This document shows, one piece after another, positions 45,934-55,700 of a stretch of 64,000 nucleotides of DNA. The position numbers and the translations under genes are program-made. Source of the stretch: Atopobiaceae bacterium (GTDB taxonomy: Bacteria; Actinomycetota; Coriobacteriia; Coriobacteriales; Atopobiaceae); assembly GCA_022483015.1 (NCBI GenBank), contig JAKVOB010000001.1, positions 1,698,902-1,762,901 on the forward strand, read 5' to 3'. The first letter of the stretch is position 1. Each line of letters begins with the position of its first letter. The notes below the pieces were generated by a model, which was given only the letters and a program-made list of their open reading frames with translations, did not search any database and was not told where the DNA came from.

Positions 45934-47193
45934 ATGGATGAGAAGACCGAGTCGCTCCTCATGGAGTACCTCAGGAATGTGATCTATGACCCACAGAAGG
46001 CCGAGCTGGACCTCGCCGAGCTGCCCCCATCGCATAGGCGCCTCGGCGAGGCACTCGTCTTCCTTGGCCAATGCGCCAAGGAAGACCGCTCGTTTGCCAA
46101 GGAGATCATGGCGGGCAACATCGACGTCAGGCCTCCGAGCATAGAGAACGGGCTTGCCGCCCCCATGAAGGAGATGCAGGGGATGCTCCGACACCTCCGC
46201 TGGCAGACACGAGAGATCGCCAAGGGGGACTATGACCAGAAGATCGACTACATGGGCGACATCGGCGAGGCGTTCAACCTCATGAGCGTGCAGCTCAAGG
46301 AGCGCCAGGACAGGCTCGTCCATGAGCGCCAGGTCTTGGAGGAGCAGAACCGCGAGCTCGACAACATGCAGCTCATGATCACCAACCTTGCCCTCGACGA
46401 GGCTCGCTTCATCGTCATCACCGACGAGTCCATGACCAAGGTCATCTTCCGCACGAACACGGCTCGCCAGTTCCGCGACAAGAACCTTGACCTGAGCGCC
46501 ATGCTCGACGGACACCTTGCGGATTGCCCCTCCTCGGTGCATGACCATATGGTGACCTGGGACATCGAAGAGCACACAGGCTCGGACGAGGACGCGAGGC
46601 ACTTCCATTACTCGATCAGGTCGTATCGCCTCCATTGGGAGGACGGCCACGCCATCGCGCATATGATCGTCAACGACACCGACGAGTTCGAGCGGCAGGC
46701 GGAGATGGAGCACCTGGCCTTCTCGGATGCCCTAACCAACCTCCATAACAGGCGCTATGCCATGCAGCTCGCAGCCTCCCTGCGAGAGAAGGGTCAGGCC
46801 TTCGCGCTCGCCTTCATCGACATCGACTATCTCAAGTACTGCAACGACGAGTTCGGCCATGAGGAAGGTGACCGCTACCTCGTCGCCTTGGCCCTGCTCC
46901 TGAAGACGCTTCCCGGCAAGTGCTCCGTCTGTCGCATCGGCGGCGACGAGTTCATGGTCCTCATGGAGGACTGGACGGCATCCGAGCTCACGCACCAACT
47001 CGAGAAGCTCCGACTGAGCTTCATGCAGCAGCCGGTACCGACGGGATACCTGTTCAAGCGCTCCTTCAGCTATGGGGTCGTCGGGATACTGCCTGATGAT
47101 GGCACCCCGCTCAGCGACTCGCTGGAGGAGGCCGACCAGCTCATGTATGCCTACAAGACCTCACACAAGAAGTTCCTCATACGAAGGCAGTGA
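45934..47193 (+). CDS. Soluble GGDEF diguanylate cyclase with HAMP-like and PAS-like regions
   Basis: 419 residues, no membrane helix. The N-terminal helical part (1-70) leads to a HAMP-like coiled segment (about 71-145, REIAKGDYDQKIDYMGDIGEAFN). A PAS-like region (about 150-250, EARFIVITDESMTKVIF) and a GGDEF domain (about 255-419) follow. Catalytic features are intact: FIDIDYLKYCNDEFGH binds metal and GTP, and RIGGDEF occupies 334-340. The RxxD inhibitory site expected five residues before GGDEF is absent, so product inhibition may be weak. AAGAGG precedes the ATG. Paired with the V4R gene upstream. No EAL, HD-GYP or PilZ gene is present in the window. Confidence 0.9.
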   Translation: MDEKTESLLMEYLRNVIYDPQKAELDLAELPPSHRRLGEALVFLGQCAKEDRSFAKEIMAGNIDVRPPSIENGLAAPMKEMQGMLRHLRWQTREIAKGDYDQKIDYMGDIGEAFNLMSVQLKERQDRLVHERQVLEEQNRELDNMQLMITNLALDEARFIVITDESMTKVIFRTNTARQFRDKNLDLSAMLDGHLADCPSSVHDHMVTWDIEEHTGSDEDARHFHYSIRSYRLHWEDGHAIAHMIVNDTDEFERQAEMEHLAFSDALTNLHNRRYAMQLAASLREKGQAFALAFIDIDYLKYCNDEFGHEEGDRYLVALALLLKTLPGKCSVCRIGGDEFMVLMEDWTASELTHQLEKLRLSFMQQPVPTGYLFKRSFSYGVVGILPDDGTPLSDSLEEADQLMYAYKTSHKKFLIRRQ

Positions 47194-47212
47194 GGGGAAT
47201 GGCCGAGGCTGG

Positions 47213-48662
47213 CTAACACTCGCGCACCAGGCGTGCGCAGAAGTGGCCGTCGAACCCGCCCAGACGGGGATACGTCCTCAGGAAGCCCTCCGGGGAGAGG
47301 TTCGACTCGACGAGGCTCCTGACCGAGTGCTCGGACGCCTTGACGGCCGGAGCTTCCGACACGCTCGTGATGGTGAAGCCCTGGCCCTGCTCGCTCAGCA
47401 GGAAGGCCTCGATCACACGCTCGTCCTCCTCGCGGAGGATAGAGCAGGTCGCGTATGTGAGGGAGCCGCCAGGCCTGACCCTGGTCGCGGCAGACTCGAG
47501 CAGGCGCAGTTGCAAGCCGGTGATCGAGCCCTCGGCAGAGGGCATGAGGAGCCCCTCATCGAGCGACCAGGGGATCTCGGGATGACGTCGCATGGTCCCG
47601 GTGCCCGAGCAGGGAGCGTCAAGGAAGACCGCATCGAAGGTACGGTCGAGCTCGGACGGGACGGGCGATGATGCAGGACGGGCGACCTGCCCCACGAGCG
47701 ACACGTCATAGCAGACCTCGTGGACATGCTCGGACCAGCCATGGGCCACACGCTCGGTCGCGACACGGACCTTGTACGGGACCGAGTCGACGCTCGTGAG
47801 CTCGGCCGGCCCCCCGAGCGCGCAGGCATCGTTCTGGAGCAGGATGGTCTTGCTTGCCCTACCCTGCCCGACCTCGAGCAGGGAGGTCCCAGGCATAGGA
47901 GCGGCCACGAGCGCCGTAAGCTGGGCACCGAGGTCCGACACGACCACATCAACCCCACCGACCAGGCCCGAGGTCGCAAGGCCTGCAGGGTGCGCGAGCG
48001 CGAATGAACCGGGAAGCGGCATGGCCTTGGGTCCAAGCCCGGCTTGCTCGAGAAGGTCAGCCGTCTCTGCGGCGGTATGGAGCGCGGTGTTGGAGGTCAC
48101 GTAGGTAGGCGCAGGCTCGAGCTCGGCCGATGCGAGGTCACAGGCTCTCTCGAGGCCGCACGACCCAACGATGCGCGAGACCAGCCAGCTTGGAAGCCCG
48201 CCCGCTATGGCGAGGTCGCCCTCGGTAGCCTCACGAGTCCGCACCCGTGAGCGAGCGGCATCGACCTCGGGCCTATCGTTCGCGGCAAGCTTGCGGAGGA
48301 TGGCATTGGCCATGCCTGCGGCGCGTGGCGCCACATGGCGTACGAGCTCGACCCCCTGGCTCACCGAGACGCGAGACGGCGTCGAGAGGTAGAGGACCTC
48401 GAAGGCCGAGATGCGGAAGGCGTCCGACACACGAGGCTCCAGGTGGGACGTCCGCCGCACATAGGCGAGGACCCTACGGTCGAGCTCGCCCGAGGCGGCA
48501 GGTGGCCCCGAGCACGAGCCTGGTGGCGAGCGCACGGTTGTGGGGACCCAAGGCATTCATCTCGGGACTCGTCCGGAGCAGGTCGCGCACGTGCGCGGAC
48601 CTCCTCCGCTGATGCCCGAGCGAGGAGAGCGCCACCTTGCGAGAGGGGGATGCCTCAGCCAT
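47213..48662 (-). CDS. rsmB: 16S rRNA (cytosine967-C5)-methyltransferase RsmB (one +1 frame disruption)
   Basis: SAM-dependent m5C methyltransferase for 16S rRNA. An N-terminal NusB-like RNA-binding domain (about 1-145) starts MAEASPSRKVALSSLG. The Rossmann domain (about 230-482) has LDAPCSGTGTMRRHPEIPW (motif IV) and YATCSI (motif VI), carrying the two catalytic cysteines. Motif I is VGQGRASKTI. One extra base near 48500-48502 breaks the frame between LVLGAT and ASGELDRRVLAYV; corrected length is 482 residues. The ATG overlaps the fmt stop by one base, and the fmt-rsmB order is conserved. It is the last gene of the priA-def-fmt-rsmB set and converges with the GGDEF gene. Confidence 0.92.
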
Positions 48663-49583
48663 CAGACGCTCCTCCAACAACTCGGTGCCTCATGAAGGCC
48701 TGCCGCCCACGCCGAGACAGGCATCTCCCGCTTGCCGTCGGGTTTCACCGAAAGCACCTCGAGCACGCCGTCGGCACATCCCAGGCCGACACGGCCATGG
48801 GAAACCACGACCTCTCCATGAGGGGCCCTGAGGTCTTCGCAGACCGGTCGCGGTCATGGCCCTCATGCCATGGTCACCGATGCAGAGACGCGCAGGTGCG
48901 GCATCGCTGCTCGCCGCCACCCGTCGGCAGTTCACGGTCGCGGTCTGTGTGGGGTCGAGCCTGAGCTCGGGCTTCATCACCTTGGGAGCAAGCGTCACCA
49001 GGGGCTCGTACTGCTTGGTCCACGTCACCGTGCCATCCTGCATCTGGGCGAGCGCTGACACGAGCTCGGTCGCGCCGAGCTGGGCCAGCTCGGAGGTGAG
49101 CTGCGAGGCGTTCTTGTCGTGAGCGTCGATGGAGGCCTGACGGCAGTAGGCGCCCGCGTCGAGCTCGTGGGCGACCGCCATGATTGAGATGCCCTGCCGC
49201 TCGTCGCCAGCGAGGATGGCGCGCTGTATGGGAGCTGCCCCCCTCCAGCGCGGAAGCAGGCTCGCATGAACGTTGATGCAGCCCACGGTCGCCATCGCAA
49301 TGAGGGCGTCGGGAAGGAGGCAGCCGAAGGCAGCCACGCAGATGACATCAGGTGCCGCCTCGGATACGGCATCGAGGGCGGCCGCATCCATACGCGAGGC
49401 CTCCAGCACCGGAATGCCCATCTCTTGCGCCGCCGCCTTGACCGCCGAGGGCTCGAGCCTCTTGCCCCTCGAGCGCACGGCATCGGGACGCGTCACCACG
49501 AGTGCCACCTCGTGCCCGGCTGCCACGAGTGCTGAGAGCGAGGGGACGGCGAAGCTCGGGGTGCCCATGAAGACGATGCGCAT
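48662..49583 (-). CDS. fmt: Methionyl-tRNA formyltransferase (one +1 frame disruption)
   Basis: Formylates initiator Met-tRNA using 10-formyl-THF. The N-terminal formyltransferase domain has MRIVFMGTPSFAVPSL, the catalytic NVHASLLPRWRGAAPIQRAI (Asn, His) and the DAGAYCRQ Asp region. The C-terminal OB-like domain resumes as VVSHGRVGLGCADGVLEV and ends at WRSV. The frame is broken by one extra base near 48841-48858, after HGMRAMT. The extent is 3n+1, consistent with a single insertion, and corrected length is 306 residues. GGAG lies 7 bases before ATG 49583. def immediately upstream makes the matching deformylase. Confidence 0.93.
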
Positions 49584-49593
49584 AGTGGGACTC

Positions 49594-50142
49594 CTACTCG
49601 TGGTCGATGTCACCGGGACGTACCCCGGCATCAAGGGCGGCCTGGTAGTCACGCAGCGCCTCGACGCGCTGGGTGGGCGTGAGATGGTCGAGCATGGTCA
49701 CCCCGTTGACATGGTCTATCTCGTGTTGGAGACAGACGGTGAGCAGGTTGCCCTCGGCCTCGTACTCCATGAGGTCGCCGTCGAGGTTCTGGGCCTGGAC
49801 CACCACATGCGACGGTCTCGACACGGGGACCGTGATGCCAGGGAACGACAGGCAGCCCTCCCCCGTCACGCGCTCGTCCCCAGAGGTCTCGACCACGACG
49901 GGGTTGATGAGCACGTAGGGGTTCCTGCGGCCTTCCTCGCCGGCATAGTCGACGTCGATGACCACGATCCTGCGAAGCTCGCCCACCTGGGGACCAGCCA
50001 GGCCACAGCCATCGGCTGCGTACATGTCGCGAAGCATGCGCTTCGCGAGCCGCTTGACGCCGCCATCTATGGTGTCGATGGGCTCGCACTGCTCACGCAG
50101 GCGAGGGTCGGGCGAGAGGACGATGTCATCGAGCGGTCCCAT
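49594..50142 (-). CDS. def: Peptide deformylase
   Basis: Fe2+/Zn2+ hydrolase that removes the N-formyl group from nascent proteins. 182 residues. All three motifs are intact: motif 1 GCGLAGPQVG, motif 2 EGCLSFPG and motif 3 QHEIDHVNG (metal ligands Cys, His, His; catalytic Glu). AAGGAG lies 4 bases before the ATG. fmt follows after 10 bases. A gap of 193 bases separates it from priA; I see no gene in that gap. Confidence 0.96.
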   Translation of the reverse strand: MGPLDDIVLSPDPRLREQCEPIDTIDGGVKRLAKRMLRDMYAADGCGLAGPQVGELRRIVVIDVDYAGEEGRRNPYVLINPVVVETSGDERVTGEGCLSFPGITVPVSRPSHVVVQAQNLDGDLMEYEAEGNLLTVCLQHEIDHVNGVTMLDHLTPTQRVEALRDYQAALDAGVRPGDIDHE

Positions 50143-50335
50143 GGTTCTCCTTGTAGGTCATAGGCCGCCAGGCGACCAGAATTGATGAAACAGCGAGGGG
50201 ATGCGGCACGTCCCGAGGGCATGGCCGCATCAGGCCCATGGTACCGCGCATGGACGCCCTTGCGCAGAACGACACGAGGAAACCAGGGGAAGCAGGCCCA
50301 TGGCACCTCATGTCTGACACGGGGCGCGAGCTGCA

Positions 50336-52639
50336 CTAGAGGAGGTCATAGGGGTCGACGTCGATCGCGAGCGAGACCCCGCGGGGCACGGGGCACCCGT
50401 CGACGCACCCCCCGAGGATCGGGCCGAGGTCGGCATCAGGCGGTGCCTTCACGAGGAAGTGCCGCCTGAAGCGATCCTTTGCCCGGGCCTTCACGCATTC
50501 GGCAGGGCCCACCACGCGCCATCCACGCTCCGCCTCGGCACGAGCACGTACCACGTCGGCAAGTGAGTCGAGGTAGCCCTCGACGATGTGGGAGTCACGT
50601 CCCCAGGCGAGCACGTTGGCAAGGCGAGAGAAGGGAGGGTAGTAGGCCTCCTCACGATCAGCCAGGTCAGCCGAGATGAAGAGGGAGCGGTCGTCCCGGG
50701 CCACCGAGGCGATGGCGGGGTGGTCCGGCCAATAGGTCTGGATCACGACCTCGCCGGGACGTTCCCCCCTACCGGCACGTCCCGCCACCTGCTCGAGCAG
50801 GTCATAGGTACGCTCCCCGGCACGGAAGTCCGGGAGCTTGAGCGTGGTGTCGGCGTTGATCACCCCGACGAGCGTCACCTCGGGAAAGTCGAGCCCCTTG
50901 GCGATCATCTGCGTGCCCACGAGCACCGCGCACTCGGCTGCGTCGAACTTCTCGAGCAGGCGCTGATGGGCGCCCTTCCCCGAGGTGGTGTCGGCATCCA
51001 TGCGGATGACCTCGACCTCGGGGGGCAGGATCATAGAGAGCTCGTCCTCGACGCGTTGGGTCCCGATGCCCATCTGGGCCAGGTAGCGGCTCCCGCAGTT
51101 GGGGCAACGCGTGGTGGGGTCCGGATAGGCCCGTATGGGCCAGGCGCTCCCGCAGGTGTGGCAGACGAGCGAATGGGACCGCTCGTGATACGTGAGGGCG
51201 GTGGAGCAGTGGGGACACTCCGGGACGCATCCGCACTCACGGCACATGAGGAAGCTCGAGAAGCCACGACGGTTGAGCATGAGCACGGCCTTCTCGTGCG
51301 CCTCGCTCACACGGTCGAGGCCGTCCCGCAGGGGTTTCGAGAAGATCGAGCGGTTGCCGAGGGCGAACTCGCGCTTGAGGTCGACCACGGTGACACGGGG
51401 CAGCAGCGCACCTCCTGGACGCTCGGGCATCTCGACCCTCGTCCATGACGAGCCCCGCCAGTCCCCGACCTGGCAGCGTTCGAGGCTCTCGAGCGAGGGG
51501 GTGGCGCTACCGAGCACGAGTGCCGCGCCCCGCCTACGCGCGAGCTCTGCCGCGACATCGCGCGCATGGTAACGCGGGGCCGAGTCCTGCTTGTAGGAGG
51601 CCTCGTGCTCCTCGTCGACCACGATGAGGCCCACGTCCCGCATGGGCGCGAAGAGGGCCGATCGAGCGCCCACGACCACGCGGGCCTCGCCGGAACGGAC
51701 GAGGTCCCATTGGTCGAAGCGCTCGCCCACGGAGAGGCGCGAATGCAGGATGGCGACGGCGCCCCCGAACCGGCTTCGGAACCTTCCCACAGTCTGGGCC
51801 GTGAGGGATATCTCGGGCACCAGCACGATGGCACCCCGACCAGCCTCCAGGCAGCGCTCGATGGCATCGAGGTAGACCTCCGTCTTCCCCGACCCAGTGA
51901 CGCCATCCACCAGGACCACGTCGCCCTTGCCTGCAGACGTGGCACCATCGATCGTTGCCAGGGCCTTGACCTGCCCGTCGGTGAGACGCTCCGGGCGAGG
52001 CGCGGTCGCGCTCGAGAGGGTGGTCCCCTCGGCCCCACGCACGCGCCGCTTGTGGTCGATGTGGGCATAGCCTCGCTTCTGGAGCGCGCCCACGACCGTG
52101 GTCGCACCCGAGATGATGGCCGAGAGCTCGGCCATCCGTACCGGCCCGGCACCGAGGGCGGCGAGCACCTCCCGCTGGCGGCTCGCGTTCCTCCGAGGCT
52201 CGAAGGCACGACCCTCATCGGTGAGCGACACCCAACGGTCGTCGACCGGGGTGGCCTTCTCGCAGACGAGCTCCCACGGGTCGTTATCGCTCGAGCGACG
52301 CACGCGCATGGACTGCCCTGGCGCGAGGAAGAGCCTGAGCACCACGGGGAGCGGACAGGCATACTCAAGGCTCATCCACTCCGCGAGACCTGCGGAGACC
52401 TCATCGAAGCAGGAGGGGGCGAGCACCCGCTCCACGGGGAGCAGCTTCCTGGGATCGACTCCCGGGGACGGCTCGGGAGAGACGCTGACCACATAACCCA
52501 CTGCCGCACGATGCGAGAAGGTCACGAGCACCGTGGTACCGACGACCGCCGTCTGCGCGAGCGACGTCGGAATCTCGTAGTCGAACGTGCCGGTGAGGGC
52601 ACGCGTCGGTATGTCTATGACCACCCCGGCATACGCCAC
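50336..52639 (-). CDS. priA: Primosomal protein N' (replication restart helicase PriA)
   Basis: DEAH-type helicase that reloads the replisome at repaired forks. 767 residues. The N-terminal 3'-DNA-binding domain (about 1-110) is followed by a winged helix and the helicase: GVTGSGKTEVYLDAI (Walker A), VDEEHEASYKQ (DEEH box), GSATPSLES, a Cys cluster binding two zincs (CRECGCVPECPHC, CHTCG, CPNCG), GTQMIAKGLDFP and QVAGRAGRGE. The start is taken as GTG 52639 (VAYAGVVIDIPTRAL) because GGAGGG lies 4 bases upstream; the in-frame ATG at 52681 would add 14 residues. It is first of the priA-def-fmt-rsmB cluster. Confidence 0.94.
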   Translation of the reverse strand: MAYAGVVIDIPTRALTGTFDYEIPTSLAQTAVVGTTVLVTFSHRAAVGYVVSVSPEPSPGVDPRKLLPVERVLAPSCFDEVSAGLAEWMSLEYACPLPVVLRLFLAPGQSMRVRRSSDNDPWELVCEKATPVDDRWVSLTDEGRAFEPRRNASRQREVLAALGAGPVRMAELSAIISGATTVVGALQKRGYAHIDHKRRVRGAEGTTLSSATAPRPERLTDGQVKALATIDGATSAGKGDVVLVDGVTGSGKTEVYLDAIERCLEAGRGAIVLVPEISLTAQTVGRFRSRFGGAVAILHSRLSVGERFDQWDLVRSGEARVVVGARSALFAPMRDVGLIVVDEEHEASYKQDSAPRYHARDVAAELARRRGAALVLGSATPSLESLERCQVGDWRGSSWTRVEMPERPGGALLPRVTVVDLKREFALGNRSIFSKPLRDGLDRVSEAHEKAVLMLNRRGFSSFLMCRECGCVPECPHCSTALTYHERSHSLVCHTCGSAWPIRAYPDPTTRCPNCGSRYLAQMGIGTQRVEDELSMILPPEVEVIRMDADTTSGKGAHQRLLEKFDAAECAVLVGTQMIAKGLDFPEVTLVGVINADTTLKLPDFRAGERTYDLLEQVAGRAGRGERPGEVVIQTYWPDHPAIASVARDDRSLFISADLADREEAYYPPFSRLANVLAWGRDSHIVEGYLDSLADVVRARAEAERGWRVVGPAECVKARAKDRFRRHFLVKAPPDADLGPILGGCVDGCPVPRGVSLAIDVDPYDLL

Positions 52640-52726
52640 GGCGCCCTCCCCTCCTCGCGTTGAGACAATAGCCTCAAGCATAGCGGGTCGGGAGGACGAG
52701 AGGGACGAGCGACGACATATGGCCTG

Positions 52727-55700
52727 CTATCGCAGGTTCCCCTTACGGACGAGTCGGAGCGCGAGGGCGAGGCCAAGCAGGACGATACCAACCCCCAGCA
52801 AGGACAGGGACATCCCCGACGTGTGGTCACCCGTCGACGGCGTGCCACCCGCAGGGACGGCCGTGGCCGCTGCCCCTGAGTTCGTTGACGTGGTGGCAGC
52901 CGACGTGCTCGGCATGGTATCTGTGGTGGCGGCCGGAGTGTTGGGGGTGTTGGGGGTGTCGGGGGTGTCGGGGGTGTCGGGGGTGTCGGGGGTGTCGGGG
53001 GTGTCGGGGGTGTCGGGGGTGTCGGGGGTGTCGGGGGTGTCGGGGGTGTCGGGGGTGTCGGGGGTCGTCGGCGCGACGTAAGTATTCGAGAAGGTCGCCA
53101 CCCCATCAGCGACGATCGCCCCCGTCGAGTCCGTGAGCGTGCTGCTCACGAGAACGACGGAGCCGCCGGTCTCGCCCACGACGACGGTCCAGGTGTAGGA
53201 CGCCGTGTCATATGTGTAGCCGGACGAGCTTCCCGCCGTCTCCGAGACCTTGAAGACATAGGTCCCCGGCTTCGTGAACGTGGCGGTCCCGAACGCGTTC
53301 TCGAGCGATCCGGCACCGGTCACCTGGGCGGTCGTGGCAAGCCCGGTCACGCCATCGGCAGGATTGCCCTTGTCGGCAGCCAACGCGAAGTCGAAGGTCT
53401 CGCTCGTGGTCGGCGAACCGGCAACGACCTTCTTCACGTCAGGCGAGGATGACGTCACCTTGGTCGCTCGGTAGACGTTCTCGAAGGTCGCGGTGTCGTT
53501 GGTGATGGCGTTGCCGTAGGAATCCTTCAGCGTGTTGCTCGTGACCGTCATCTGGCCATCTTTGTCTTCCACGACCACGGTCCACGTGTAGACCGTGTAG
53601 TCATCGATATAGCCCTCCTTGATGACCGAGCTCTCCCCGATGTAGTAGGTATACGTGCCCGCGCGGGAGAACGTGGCGGTGCCGAACGCCTTGGTAAGCG
53701 TCTCGTCGGCATGGATGGTCACCGCGGATTCATTCAGCCCGGTCTCGCCGCCTTTGGGATTGGCTTCATCGGGGAAGAGCGCGACCAGGAAGCTCGATGC
53801 CTCTGACGGCGTACCGTCGAGGATCTTCCTCACATCGGGAGAAACCTGCGTCGTGATATCGGGCTCATAGTCATTGGTGAACAGCATGGTGTCGGCTTCT
53901 GTGCCATCGGCAGTCGTCACCGTGCCCGTGGGCACCAGCTTGTTGCCAACGCTTGCTACCGTCACCCTCAGCGTATAGACGCTCTGGTCGTAGGAATACC
54001 CCGTGGTGCTCCCTAGCTCCTCGCTGATCTTGTAGACATAGATGCCCGGATTGACGTATTCAATCGACCCGAACGAGGCGGTACCGTTGCCAGTGACGGT
54101 GATGGTGGTGTCAGCTGGCAGGGGCGCACCAGCCGTGTCGGCCGCGATGGTGAACGTGAAGGTCCCGTCGCTGGGCGTCTCGCCCTCGACCACCTTCGTG
54201 ACGCCCGGCACCAGGTAGGGGTTGCTCGGCGCGGCATAAGTGTTTTCGAAGACGGCGACGCCGTCGTCTATGGAGGTCTGACCCTGGACGAGCGTGTTGC
54301 TCTTCACCGTCAGTTGGCCGCCCACGTCCTCGATGACGACGGTCCAGGTATATGAGTCTCCGTCGTAGGTCCAGCCGTCGCTCATGCCCGCGTACTCGAA
54401 GCACGTGAACGTGTAGGTGCCGGCCTTCGTAAACGTAGCGGTACCGAATGCGTTCTCGAGCGAGCCCGCACCGGTGGTCTGCGCGGTCGTAGCGAGCCCG
54501 GTGACGCCATCGGTCGGATTGTCGCCCGAGGGGATGAGCGCGTAGGTGAAGGTCTCATCGGAAGTCGGCGAACCGAGGACAGTCTTCTTCACACCGATGC
54601 TCGCGGCATCCACCGATTCGGGGGTGTACGTGTTCAGGAACAGTATCTGGTTCACCGGCACCGCCGAGGAGTCGGGCGTGTCCATATCGGTCTTCACCGC
54701 GAGTGACGTTGATGTGACCTCGAGGGAGTTGGTCGCGGAGTCAAGCGCCGTGGTCACCGTGTAAACGAAGACGGATGTGTCATAGCCATAGCCCGTCTCG
54801 CCGGAATACTCCTCGGAGATGTAGAACGTGTATGTGCCCGCTGCAGTGAAGGTGATGTCACCGAACGGCGTCTTGTTGGTGCCGGTGTCCGTGATGGTCG
54901 CAGTGGCCGGAGTGGGCAGTATGGCACCTGCTGGGTTCGACGCGCTTGCAGTCAAGTCGAACGTGAACGTCTTGTCGCTAGGACGCTCGGTTGCGGTGAA
55001 GAAGCTCTTCGTGATGGGCGGTACCGCCTGGGTTACGGTCGTGGTATCGACCAGCTTGAAGTTGTATGTGCCGAGGCTGACCGAACGGTCGTAGTAGGCC
55101 CACACGTCGAGCGCCGTCTTATCGCCGACCATATTTGTGTACTTCAGCGCCGTGCCAGACGTTGAGACGACGCCGCTGGTGGCGTCCACCTTGTCGGCGA
55201 CGGTCCAGTTCTTGTCGACCGTCCAAGGAGAAGTAGCATCGCCCGCATTCGAAGCGGAGTCGTTGTAGTAGACCGTTGCCTTCTGGTCGGTGGTGCCTTC
55301 ACCATTCAAACGGTTGACGATGATGCCGTTCTGGTTGTTCTCCACGTCCAGCAGCGGGAAGTGGATCTCGCCGCCTTTCAGCTTGACGGTCACGTTGGAT
55401 GTGTCATAGGTACCAGCGGACACCACGTTGCCCTTCGCATCCTTGCCATCCCAGGTGATTGAGTTCGTGGTGCCCTTTACCAGAGCATTGGAGAGCGTGA
55501 CGGTGTTATCGGTACCGAAGTTCAGCTCTATCTGATAGGAGGTCGCGGAGGTGTCGGAGGACGCATCGAACGAGAACGTGCCCCCGTAGCCCACGTAGCC
55601 TTCGTTCTCAGTGGCATCACCACTGCCTGTGAACTCGAAGTTGCTGATAGACCCGACGCCCGACGTGGGGCTTGTGGGGATGCCGAGCGCGGTGAGCGCT

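Noticed and set aside
50143-50335. Small gene between priA and def
   Set aside because: Short frames exist, but none has both an SD and plausible composition; left as non-coding.
52938-53063. CRISPR-like regular repeats
   Set aside because: Units are 9 bases with no spacers and are translated as Thr-Pro-Asp in an intact gene.
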